Shown here: positions 51,213 to 59,219 of the stretch, piece after piece
Numbering within the stretch: the first letter of the stretch is position 1
Layout of the letters: each line of letters begins with the position of its first letter
Assembly: GCF_049800675.1 (NCBI RefSeq)
Contig: NZ_JBLOOT010000006.1
Location: forward strand, 124,001 to 188,000
Reading direction: 5' to 3'
Length of the DNA: 64,000 nt
Source of the DNA: Cauispirillum nitrogeniifigens
GTDB lineage: Bacteria; Pseudomonadota; Alphaproteobacteria; Rhodospirillales; Rhodospirillaceae
The notes under the pieces: generated by a model
Seen by the model: only the letters and a program-made list of their open reading frames with translations
Database searches by the model: none
What the model was told of the DNA's origin: nothing
Position numbers and translations under genes: made by a program

Positions 51213-54200
51213 ATGAACGCCATTACGACCCATACCGGTACCTTCACCGTTGCTTACGACAAGCCGCTTCCCGAAGGTGTTTCCATCCGTGCCGAGGGCG
51301 GGGCCCTGTACAAGGGCGCGAGCAAGTGGGGCGCGGGCTTCGGCGTCAGCGGCCGCACCAACCTGACCGGCTCCAAGAACGGCAACGACCTGGGCTATGA
51401 CCCGGTCGCCAAGACCTCCGAAGCGCTGGTCATCGACTTCGGCCACAACGTGGTCCAGGCGAAGATCACCTTCGACGGCTTCAAGGCCGATGGCTACGAG
51501 GGCAACGAGCGCGGCGTCTACGAGATGCTCGACGCCAATGGCAAGGTCGTCGGCGCGCCGGTGACCTTCACCGCCGAGCAGGTCGCCAAGACCGGCGGCG
51601 TGCTGACCATCACCTCCGAGACCGGCTTCTCCAGCCTGCGCCTCAAGGCCACGTCCTATGCCGACGACGTGTACGAACTGGAGACCTCCACCGCGACCCA
51701 GGACGGCCGCGTTCTGGCCGTGGACTCCTCGGACTTCTTCGTCAAGTCGGTCGCCGTGTCCTATGACGACACCCCCGCCGCTCCGGCCGCTCCGGTCGCC
51801 GAGACCGCCGAGGACGTCGCCGTGACCATCGACGTGCTGGCCGGGCTCGGCGGCGAGGCCCCGACCACCCCGACCACTCCGACCACCGGCACCATCACCT
51901 TCGACAAGGCGCTGCCCGAGGGCGTGACCGTGACCGCCACCGGCGGCGCCGTCTTCAAGGGCACCACCTCCTGGGGCTCGGGCTTCGGTGTCGAAGGCCG
52001 CACCAATGCCAGCCAGGGCACCACGGTCGAGATCGGCTATGACCCGGTCACCAAGACCAGCGAAGGCCTGACCTTCGACTTCGGCGGCAAGACCGTCACC
52101 AAGGCCGAAGTCAGCTTCGCCGCCTTCGCCGCTGCCGGCGCCGAGGGTAACGAGCGCGGCGTCTACCAGCTTCTGGACGCCCAGGGCAACGCCATCGGCC
52201 AGCCCGTGACCTTCTCCGCGTCCCAGGTGGCGGCGGCCGGCGGCAAGCTGGTCATCGAGTCCACCGGCTTCGCGGCGATCAAGTTCACCGCCACGTCCTA
52301 CGCCACGGCCAACCACTGGGCCGAAGCCACCCGCCAGGCCGTCAACGGTACGACCTACGCCTATGACAGCTCGGACTATCTGGTGCAGGGCATCGCCTAC
52401 ACCTACACCAATGCCCCGGCCAAGCCGGTGGTGACGGCCACCAATGGCGTCAACGGCACCGTCAAGGTCAACGCCGATGGCACCGTGACCTACACCCCGA
52501 AGGCCGACTGGCACGGCGAGGACAAGTTCACCGCCACCGTCAAGAACGCCGACGGCACCGTGACCGAGCGCGTCGTCACCGTCACCGTCGACCCCGTGAA
52601 CGACGCCCCGGTCGCCAAGGCCGACACCGCCTCCACCGAGTTCGGCAAGCCGGTCGTGGTCAAGGTCCTGGCCAACGACACCGATGTCGACGGCGACACC
52701 CTGTCGATCAAGTCGGTCGGCGCGGCCGCCAACGGCACCCTGGTGAAGAACGCCGACGGCACCGTGACCTACACCCCCAAGGCCGGCTTCAGCGGCACCG
52801 ACTCCTTCACCTACGTCGTCACCGACGGCAAGGGTGGCGAAGCCACCGCCAAGGCCACCGTCACCGTGGCGGCCGACCCGAGCAAGCCGGCGCCGGTCGC
52901 CGCCGCCGACACCGCCACTACCTCCAAGGGCCAGCCGGTGACCATCGCCGTGCTCGCCAACGACACCAACGGCGACGGTTCCTCCGGCACCGGCACCTCG
53001 GGCACCGGCGTCGTGTCCTGGGACAAGGCCCTGCCGGCCGGCGTCACCGTGACCGCCTCCGGCGGCACCCTGTTCAAGGGCGCGACCTCGTGGGGTTCGG
53101 GCTTCGGCGTCGAGGGCCGCACCAACGGCAGCCAGATGGCGACCCAGGAACTGGGCTACAACCCGATCACCAAGGCCAGCGAAGGCATCAAGGTCGGCTT
53201 CGGCAAGACCGTCACCGAGGCGTCTGTCGAGTTCTCCGCCTTCAGCGGCGCCGAAGGCGAGCGTGGCACCTACCAGCTCTATGACGCCGCCGGCAAGGCC
53301 GTGGGCAGCCCGGTGACCTTCACCGCCGCCCAGGTGGCCGCCAATGGTGGTAAGCTGGTCATCAAGTCGGCTGGTTTCGCCAGTGTCGAGTTCCGTGCGA
53401 CGTCGTATGCCACGGACCCGGCCGGCAACGAAACCAAGACCATGGCGGTAAACGGCACCACCTACGCCACGGACTCTTCCGACTACTTCGTGAAGTCGAT
53501 CGCCTATACGTATAACAGCGGGACCGCGACGGGCCTGAAGGTCGTTGACGTGACGAATGGTGCGAATGGCACCGTCAAGGTCAACGGGGACGGCACTGTG
53601 GACTACATCCCGAACGCTGGGTACATCGGCACCGACACCTTCACCTACACCATCCAGGACGCCGCCGGCCAGACCGCCACCGGCAAGGTCAGCGTCGACG
53701 TGTCCGACATCAACCGCCCGGTGGTTCTGGTTGCCGACGCCGCCACGGTGGCCAAGGGCACGACCTCGGTGAAGGTGGACGTCCTGGGCAACGACGACGT
53801 GCCCGACGGCGGCGCCGTCGTGTCCATCGCCACCCAGTCGGCCAACGGCGTCGCCAAGGTCAACGCCGACGGCACCGTCACCTACACCAAGAACGCCGGC
53901 TTCTCGGGTTCCGACAGCTTCATCTACAAGGTGACCGACGCCAATGGCTCGACCGGCACCGCGAAGGTGACCCTGACGGTCGAGGCCGACGCCACCACCC
54001 CGGACTACGGCGACAACGTCGTCTACCTGAAGCCGGGCGACAACCTCCAGTCCATCGTCAACGCCCACCCCGAAGGCACCACCTTCGTGCTCAAGGCCGG
54101 CGTGTACCGTGAAGCGCAGATCAAGCCGAAGAACTTCCAGACCTTCATCGGCGAGGAAGGCGCGGTCATGAGCGGCGCGGTCGACATCAAGGGTTGGACC

Positions 54201-55538
54201 CAGTCCAACGGCTTCTGGGTCGCCGACGGCTTCCCGGCGCCGGGCTACAACCACGGTGAAGGCCGGAACGGCATGGCCCGTTTCAAGGAAGACCTGATCG
54301 TCAACGACGAGCCCTACATCCGCGTGGGCAGCCTGGGCGAAGTCGGGGCCGGCAAGTTCTACTATGAGAACGGCAAGGTCTACATCAAGGACAGCCCGGT
54401 CGGTAAGGTCACTCAGGCCATGAAGACCACGTCGGCCTTCGAGGGCGGGACCACCCAGGGCGTGACCATCGAAAACATCACCATGAAGCACTATGCCAGC
54501 ATGGCGCAGCATGGCGCGGTGGAAGGTCACACCACCAAGAATTGGACCCTGATCGACGTCGACGCCATCAAGAACCACGGCGCGGGCGTGATGGCCGGCG
54601 ACGGCATGAAGATCATCGGCGGCAACTTCAGCAACAACGGCCAGCTCGGCATCCATGCCCACGACACCACGGGCCTGTATATCGACGGCATCAAGGCCGT
54701 GGGCAACAACTACGCCGGGTTCGAGCATTGGTGGGAAGCCGGCGGTGTGAAGATCCTCACCTCCGACAATGTCACGGTGAAGAATTCCGAGTTCTCGTTC
54801 AACAAGGGCACCGGGCTGTGGTTCGACTGGGACAACCGTAGCGTCACCATCGAAAACAACTACATGACCAAGAACCAGGGCATGGGCCTTCAGTACGAAG
54901 CCTCGCGCGAAGCCCTGATCAAGGGCAACGTGGCCACCTACAACAACCAGGATGGCTACAAGGTCGGGTACTGGGGTTCGGACATCATCATCCAGAACTC
55001 CTCGAAGGTCGAGGCCGTGGGCAACCACATCGCCTCCGACATCGGCCAGGGCCTGGGCATGGTGTACGACGTGCGTGGCGGCGGGTCCTTCGGTCCGCAC
55101 TACACCCTGGACAACTACGTCCATGGCAACACCATCGTCATGCTCAGCGCCGGTCAGAACGGCTTCGCCGCCAGCGGCGACACCGCGCTGATGTACAACG
55201 GCAGCAACCGCTGGGACGGCAACACCTACATCGCCAAGAGCCAGCAGGACCTTCAGTTCACCTGGAACGGCAAGTGGTTCACCGCCGACTGGATCAGCAG
55301 CAACCCGATCGAGAAGAGCGGCAAGTTCAACTACGTGTCCAACCCCCAGGACTATGTCCTGAAGGGCATGCTGAAGCCGGTCGCGGCGGCGGCATCGGCG
55401 TCCTCCCTGGACCTGATGATGGCCGACGAGGTCTCGGACGTGGCCGGTGATGCCGGCGACGTGCCCCAGCTGTCCCTGGGGAGCGAGGCGCCCGACACCC
55501 TGCACCACACCCAGAGCGACGACGGCAACCTGTTCTAA
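51213..55538 (+). CDS. Giant modular type I-secreted protein with parallel beta-helix, probable cargo
   Basis: A 1441-residue protein, second of two adjacent ATGs (AGGAG gives better spacing for 51213). There is no N-terminal signal peptide. Three copies of an unknown beta-rich domain of about 160-180 residues lie at about 9-190, 226-400 and 600-770. Between and around them are cadherin/VCBS-like repeats (VLANDTDVDGDTL, NADGTVTYTPKAGFSGTDSF). From about residue 930 a right-handed parallel beta-helix (IENITMKHYA, NSEFSFNKGTG, IENNYMTKN) ends near 1370. The short acidic/hydrophobic tail SDDGNLF fits a type I signal; RTX nonapeptides are absent. A polysaccharide lyase/epimerase or matrix adhesin role is inferred. 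Confidence 0.85.
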   Translation: MNAITTHTGTFTVAYDKPLPEGVSIRAEGGALYKGASKWGAGFGVSGRTNLTGSKNGNDLGYDPVAKTSEALVIDFGHNVVQAKITFDGFKADGYEGNERGVYEMLDANGKVVGAPVTFTAEQVAKTGGVLTITSETGFSSLRLKATSYADDVYELETSTATQDGRVLAVDSSDFFVKSVAVSYDDTPAAPAAPVAETAEDVAVTIDVLAGLGGEAPTTPTTPTTGTITFDKALPEGVTVTATGGAVFKGTTSWGSGFGVEGRTNASQGTTVEIGYDPVTKTSEGLTFDFGGKTVTKAEVSFAAFAAAGAEGNERGVYQLLDAQGNAIGQPVTFSASQVAAAGGKLVIESTGFAAIKFTATSYATANHWAEATRQAVNGTTYAYDSSDYLVQGIAYTYTNAPAKPVVTATNGVNGTVKVNADGTVTYTPKADWHGEDKFTATVKNADGTVTERVVTVTVDPVNDAPVAKADTASTEFGKPVVVKVLANDTDVDGDTLSIKSVGAAANGTLVKNADGTVTYTPKAGFSGTDSFTYVVTDGKGGEATAKATVTVAADPSKPAPVAAADTATTSKGQPVTIAVLANDTNGDGSSGTGTSGTGVVSWDKALPAGVTVTASGGTLFKGATSWGSGFGVEGRTNGSQMATQELGYNPITKASEGIKVGFGKTVTEASVEFSAFSGAEGERGTYQLYDAAGKAVGSPVTFTAAQVAANGGKLVIKSAGFASVEFRATSYATDPAGNETKTMAVNGTTYATDSSDYFVKSIAYTYNSGTATGLKVVDVTNGANGTVKVNGDGTVDYIPNAGYIGTDTFTYTIQDAAGQTATGKVSVDVSDINRPVVLVADAATVAKGTTSVKVDVLGNDDVPDGGAVVSIATQSANGVAKVNADGTVTYTKNAGFSGSDSFIYKVTDANGSTGTAKVTLTVEADATTPDYGDNVVYLKPGDNLQSIVNAHPEGTTFVLKAGVYREAQIKPKNFQTFIGEEGAVMSGAVDIKGWTQSNGFWVADGFPAPGYNHGEGRNGMARFKEDLIVNDEPYIRVGSLGEVGAGKFYYENGKVYIKDSPVGKVTQAMKTTSAFEGGTTQGVTIENITMKHYASMAQHGAVEGHTTKNWTLIDVDAIKNHGAGVMAGDGMKIIGGNFSNNGQLGIHAHDTTGLYIDGIKAVGNNYAGFEHWWEAGGVKILTSDNVTVKNSEFSFNKGTGLWFDWDNRSVTIENNYMTKNQGMGLQYEASREALIKGNVATYNNQDGYKVGYWGSDIIIQNSSKVEAVGNHIASDIGQGLGMVYDVRGGGSFGPHYTLDNYVHGNTIVMLSAGQNGFAASGDTALMYNGSNRWDGNTYIAKSQQDLQFTWNGKWFTADWISSNPIEKSGKFNYVSNPQDYVLKGMLKPVAAAASASSLDLMMADEVSDVAGDAGDVPQLSLGSEAPDTLHHTQSDDGNLF
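51237..53520 (+). repeat. Three copies of a ~160-180-residue domain within the secreted protein
   Basis: Copies lie at about 51237-51770, 51888-52413 and 53005-53520. Each begins with DK(P/A)LPEGV or DKALPAGV, continues with KG(A/T)(S/T)(K/S)WG(A/S)GFGV(S/E)GRTN and GYDPV-(A/T)KTSE or GYNPITKASE, has VTF(T/S)A(E/S/A)QVA in the middle and ends DSSD(F/Y)-FVKS-like. I do not recognise it as a named family. Copies 2 and 3 are inserted within cadherin-like repeats. The third copy has a slightly different codon style near 53340-53620. Confidence 0.85.
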
Positions 55539-55567
55539 GCCGCGCCGCCGTTACACCGCCAAAGGTC

Positions 55568-55599
55568 GGGGCCGGGGGAGCAATCCCCCGGCCCCTTCC
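55568..55599 (+). terminator. Terminator after the type I cargo gene
   Basis: A 12-bp perfect stem (GGGGCCGGGGGA at 55568-55579, TCCCCCGGCCCC at 55584-55595) with a GCAA loop is followed by TTCC. It lies between the convergent cargo and phosphatase genes and may serve both strands. Confidence 0.8.
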
Positions 55600-55624
55600 G
55601 TGATCCTATGTTCCATCGCGCCGG

Positions 55625-56404
55625 TCAGGTGGTGATGAAGCGCCGCCGGCCGTCTTCCAGGACCAGCGCGGTCAGGGTGCCCGACAGGTAGGCGCCGGTG
55701 TCGATGCCGATGCGGTTGCCGCGCACCTCGGGCTTGCGGCTGGTGCTGTGGCCGTGCACCACGATCTTGCCGAAGCTTTCCTGCCAGTCCAGGAAGCGGC
55801 GGCGGATCCACAGCAGGTCGCGCGGCTCCTGGTCGTCCAGGGGGCGCAGGGGATCGACCCCGGCGTGGACGAAGAAGAAGTCGCCGATGGTGACGAAGTT
55901 GCGCAGGCCGTGCAGAAACGCCTTGTGGGCGGGCGGCACGGCGCGGCTCAGACCCTCGGCCAGGGCCGCCAGGCGGTCGCCGCCGCCGGTCGGCCAGGGC
56001 GCGCGGTAGGAATGCAGGGTGGCATCGCCGCCCAGGCGCAGCCACTCGGCGCCGCCCTTGCCGTCGTGCTCCAGGAACTCCAGGAACTGCGCCTCGTGGT
56101 TGCCGCGCAGGAACACCTGGCGGAAGCCGGGCAGGGGGGATGACAGCAGCATGTCGATCACGCCGGGGGTGTCCGGCCCGCGGTCGACGTAGTCGCCCAG
56201 GTAGACGACGACGCACCGCGTGCCCTTGACCGCCATCGAGGCGTCGGCGCGGATGCGGTTGTGCAGGTCGGCCAGCAGGTCGCTGCGGCCGTGGATGTCG
56301 CCGATGGCGTAGACGCGCACCCCGGCGGGCACCCGCGCCGTGTCCAGCGGCGGCGGCGTGGCGGCTTTGGACGACCCGCGTGACAACAGGGAACCGAAGG
56401 GCAC
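55625..56404 (-). CDS. PPP-type metallophosphatase (serine/threonine phosphatase-like)
   Basis: A 259-residue calcineurin-like phosphatase with GDIHGR (residues 35-40), GDYVDRG, RGNHE and late VHAG and VHGH motifs that bind two metals. Bacterial relatives (PrpA-like) act on phosphoproteins or small phosphates. It starts with GTG at 56404, preceded by TAGGAGAA, and follows the GT2 gene by 12 bases on the same strand, so the two form an operon. Confidence 0.9.
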   Translation of the reverse strand: MPFGSLLSRGSSKAATPPPLDTARVPAGVRVYAIGDIHGRSDLLADLHNRIRADASMAVKGTRCVVVYLGDYVDRGPDTPGVIDMLLSSPLPGFRQVFLRGNHEAQFLEFLEHDGKGGAEWLRLGGDATLHSYRAPWPTGGGDRLAALAEGLSRAVPPAHKAFLHGLRNFVTIGDFFFVHAGVDPLRPLDDQEPRDLLWIRRRFLDWQESFGKIVVHGHSTSRKPEVRGNRIGIDTGAYLSGTLTALVLEDGRRRFITT

Positions 56405-56416
56405 CGCCGTGTTCTC

Positions 56417-57190
56417 CTAGAGCATTCTGCCGATCCCGTCGTGCCAGACGTACTGGTCGCGGCGGTTGATGTGGTGCATGAGCCATGTGCCGGCCAGGAG
56501 CGCCTCGCGCAGCACCGGAACCGAGCCGACCCGGCAGGCGATTTCCTTGCGGCGCTTGCCGGCGTGCGCCGAGGAGATGGAGTTGGGCCGCACCCGGTAT
56601 TCGATCAGGAACTCCGGCAGGCGGCGCTTGTCGACCACGTCGCGGGTGCGCATCCACCACTCGCCGTCTTCGGCGAACACACTCTTGAACGGATGACGGA
56701 GCATGACGGATCGCCGGACCAGCCAGGCCGACGGCATGGCCAGGTTGCGGGCCAGGGCGTAGCCGAAGCGCACGCCGTCGGCGCGGACGAGGATATGGTC
56801 GGCGCCCACCAGATCGGCGCCGCTGCTCTCGATGAGCGCGAGCTGGCGTTCGGTCTTCTGCGGCAGCCACACGTCGTCACCGTCCAGGAAGGCGACGTAC
56901 TCGGTGGTGCTTTCCGCGACGCCCAGGTTGCGCACGGCGCCCAGGGGCGTCAGCGGGATGCGGCGCACGGTGATGCCGGGAAGGTCGCGGACCATGGCGT
57001 CGATCCAGCCGTTGCTTTCCTGGACGTAGCACAGGGCGCGTACCGGCACCGTCTGCCGGGCCACGGAGTCCACGGCGGCCTTGGCGTAGGGCCGTTCGCC
57101 GTCGGTCATGCACACGATGATGGCCGTCACCTTGGCGACCCCCGTGGGCGGAACCTGGGTGGGCGGAACCTGGGGGGGCTCCTGGCGCAT
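56417..57190 (-). CDS. GT2-family glycosyltransferase
   Basis: A 257-residue GT-A enzyme. ATVIICM-type beta-strand (VTAIIVCMTDGERPYAKAAV), the nucleotide-sugar Asp region and the DxD-like motif FLDGDDVW are present, then an acceptor region with EDGEWWMR. The N-terminus has a short duplicated stretch (VPPTQVPPTG), a 15-base tandem repeat in the DNA. The ATG at 57190 follows GGGAGC; the frame is open further upstream. It is probably part of the polysaccharide gene group. Confidence 0.85.
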   Translation of the reverse strand: MRQEPPQVPPTQVPPTGVAKVTAIIVCMTDGERPYAKAAVDSVARQTVPVRALCYVQESNGWIDAMVRDLPGITVRRIPLTPLGAVRNLGVAESTTEYVAFLDGDDVWLPQKTERQLALIESSGADLVGADHILVRADGVRFGYALARNLAMPSAWLVRRSVMLRHPFKSVFAEDGEWWMRTRDVVDKRRLPEFLIEYRVRPNSISSAHAGKRRKEIACRVGSVPVLREALLAGTWLMHHINRRDQYVWHDGIGRML

Positions 57191-57649
57191 GTCTTGCTCC
57201 CGCTTGCCAATTCCTGCACCCACCAACGCCCGAGGCGGGGCGGTATGTCCCATATGATGAGGCCTACGGCGCATGAATGCACCTGCGGACGGCGGCGCTT
57301 TGGGTATAAGCGCAATGGCTTAGGCGGACCCATCGCAGGGGGCGGCGCCGCCTCAACCGTTCGCCGATGGCAATCCCCCACACGGTCGCTCCCAAGGGGC
57401 GCCGCGCCGCGCCGGCGCTAGGCACTCCGGCGCGGTTCTCCCCCAACGGACCGGCGCTCCGGCGTCTCTTCCTGCGCGCCCGCTGCCGCCGATGGGGAGC
57501 GGCAAGTATTGCGGCGTACCGGCCCGCCCGGCCCCGGCGGGAATCCCTTTGGATGGCGTTTCTGGTGCTGGAGGCCGTGGTCCCGCAGGGGGGCGCGGCA
57601 CCGGGGACCGTGGTCCGCGTAGGGCCTTGAAGGCAAGGAACCGCACCAG
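57191..57649. other. 459-base divergent intergenic region
   Basis: This lies between the GT2 and sugar-transferase genes. It contains TTTGGGTATAAGCGC (around 57300), a possible -10 for the sugar transferase; GGACC-GT-GGTCC (57605-57616), a small dyad; and the ribosome site region AAGGAACC. Short open frames cross it on both strands, but none has a ribosome site or recognisable sequence, so I call it non-coding. Confidence 0.5.
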
Positions 57650-59104
57650 ATGAGTGACAGAACCATGCTGCGCCAGGACATCCTGACAAGTCCGCTCGAC
57701 CGTCCGGGGTTCACCTTCTCGCCGAAGTTCGCAGCCAGCCTGTTCGTGCTGGGGGACATGATCGCGCTGCTGCTGCCGGGCTTCCTGATGCTGGCGTTCT
57801 ACGTCGGCCTCGACCACCCGATGGTGCCCCTGTACATGGGGGCGTTGCTGTTTTCCGCCGGCCTGTCGCTGGCGGCCTTCCGCATGGCCGGGCTGTACGG
57901 CTTCGATGCCGTCATGAGCCCGGTCAAGACATCGGGCACCGTGCTCGTCACCCTGACGCTGGTCTATGGCGCGCTGCTGGCGATGGCCTTCGGCATCGGC
58001 CTGTCCGAACAGATGTCGCGCGTGTGGTTCTTCACCGCCGCCGTCAGTTCCATCGGCGCGGTGTGGAGCGTGCGCGTGATCGGCGCCCTGACCCTGGACC
58101 ACTGGGCGCGCGCCGGGCGCATGACGCGGCGCATCGCCATCCTGGGCGCCGGCGAGCAGGGCCGCCGCTTCCTGGAGCGGCTGCGCGAGCGCAGCCATCC
58201 GTGGATCCAGGTGGTCGGCGTCTATGACGACCGGCGCGAACGGGTGGGGCCGGAAGTGTCGGGCTTCGCCGTGCGCGGCACGGTCGACGACCTGATCGCC
58301 GCCGCCCGCCGCAACCGCATCGACGACATCATCGTCGCCCTGCCGTGGGCGGCCGAGATGCGCCTCGTCACCATGATCGAGCGCCTCAAGGAGGTGCCCG
58401 TCCACGTCCGCCTGTCGGCCGACCTGATCGGCTATGTCATCGCGCCGGGCGTTCACCACACCTTCGGCGACCTGCCGGTCATCGACGCCGCCGCCAAGCC
58501 GCTGGACGGCTGGCGCATGGTGGTCAAGGTGCTGGAGGACAAGGTGCTGGCCGCCGGCCTGCTGCTGCTGTTCTCCCCGGTGCTGCTGGCGGTGGCCCTG
58601 GCCATCAAGCTGGAAAGCCGGGGGCCGGTGTTCTTCCGCCAGGAACGCTATGGCTTCAACAATCAGGTGTTCCGCTGCTGGAAGTTCCGCAGCATGTACC
58701 ACGGCCGGCCGCCGGAAAAGACCGTGCCGCAGGCCCGCCGCGACGACCCGCGCGTCACCCGCGTCGGCCGCTTCATCCGCCGCACCAGCCTGGACGAGCT
58801 GCCGCAGCTGTTCAACGTGCTGATGGGCGAAATGAGCCTGGTCGGCCCGCGCCCCCATGCGGTGGCCCATAACGAGCAGTACGCCAAGATCATCGACGGC
58901 TACTTTGCCCGCCACCGCGTCCGGCCGGGCATCACCGGGTGGGCCCAGGTCAACGGCCTGCGCGGCGAGACCGACACGCCCGAGAAGATGCGCAGCCGCG
59001 TGCAGTACGACGTCTACTACATCGAGAACTGGTCGCTGATCTTCGACCTGCTGATCCTGTTCCGCACGGCGTTCGTCGGCTTCGTGCACAAGAACGCCTA
59101 TTAG
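57650..59104 (+). CDS. Undecaprenyl-phosphate sugar phosphotransferase (WcaJ-like initiating transferase)
   Basis: A 484-residue polyprenyl-phosphate hexose-1-phosphate transferase. Four N-terminal membrane helices (about 25-140) precede a Rossmann-like segment (AILGAGEQGRRFLERL). A re-entrant helix comes before the catalytic domain with KFRSMYHG, RRTSLDELPQLFNVLMGEMSLVGPRP and RVRPGITGWAQVNG. It attaches the first sugar (often glucose or galactose) to undecaprenyl phosphate to begin exopolysaccharide synthesis. No other assembly gene (Wzx/Wzy) is within the window. Confidence 0.93.
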   Translation: MSDRTMLRQDILTSPLDRPGFTFSPKFAASLFVLGDMIALLLPGFLMLAFYVGLDHPMVPLYMGALLFSAGLSLAAFRMAGLYGFDAVMSPVKTSGTVLVTLTLVYGALLAMAFGIGLSEQMSRVWFFTAAVSSIGAVWSVRVIGALTLDHWARAGRMTRRIAILGAGEQGRRFLERLRERSHPWIQVVGVYDDRRERVGPEVSGFAVRGTVDDLIAAARRNRIDDIIVALPWAAEMRLVTMIERLKEVPVHVRLSADLIGYVIAPGVHHTFGDLPVIDAAAKPLDGWRMVVKVLEDKVLAAGLLLLFSPVLLAVALAIKLESRGPVFFRQERYGFNNQVFRCWKFRSMYHGRPPEKTVPQARRDDPRVTRVGRFIRRTSLDELPQLFNVLMGEMSLVGPRPHAVAHNEQYAKIIDGYFARHRVRPGITGWAQVNGLRGETDTPEKMRSRVQYDVYYIENWSLIFDLLILFRTAFVGFVHKNAY

Positions 59105-59120
59105 CTGGCCCTCAGGCGCC

Positions 59121-59178
59121 GGCCCGCAGTCGCGGGCTTGGCTCACGCCGCAGGGGCGGCGGCCCGCAGTCGCGGGCT
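59121..59178. repeat. Direct repeat pair of a small palindrome
   Basis: The 18-base sequence GGCCCGCAGTCGCGGGCT occurs at 59121-59138 and again identically at 59161-59178. Each copy is itself a hairpin (GCCCGC-AGTC-GCGGGC). They lie in the short region between the sugar transferase and trkH genes. Confidence 0.8.
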
Positions 59179-59181
59179 GGG

Positions 59182-59216
59182 GGAGCCCGCCCGGATGAAT
59201 GTCCGGTGCGGGCTCC
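59182..59216. terminator. Bidirectional hairpin between convergent genes
   Basis: GGAGCCCGC with CCGGA pairs with TCCGG and GCGGGCTCC with a one-base bulge around TGAATG, a stem of about 14 bp. It lies between the convergent sugar transferase and trkH genes and could terminate both. Confidence 0.65.
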
Positions 59217-59219
59217 TCC

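Noticed and set aside
51114..55508. A 1464-codon open frame antisense to the type I cargo gene
   Set aside because: The sense strand shows clear repeated domains, a ribosome site and a beta-helix; the antisense translation only mirrors these repeats (Val/Gly/Asp/His-rich).
57264..57689. Short open frames in the 57191-57649 gap
   Set aside because: No ribosome sites, Arg/Pro-rich translation and no recognisable motif; treated as intergenic.
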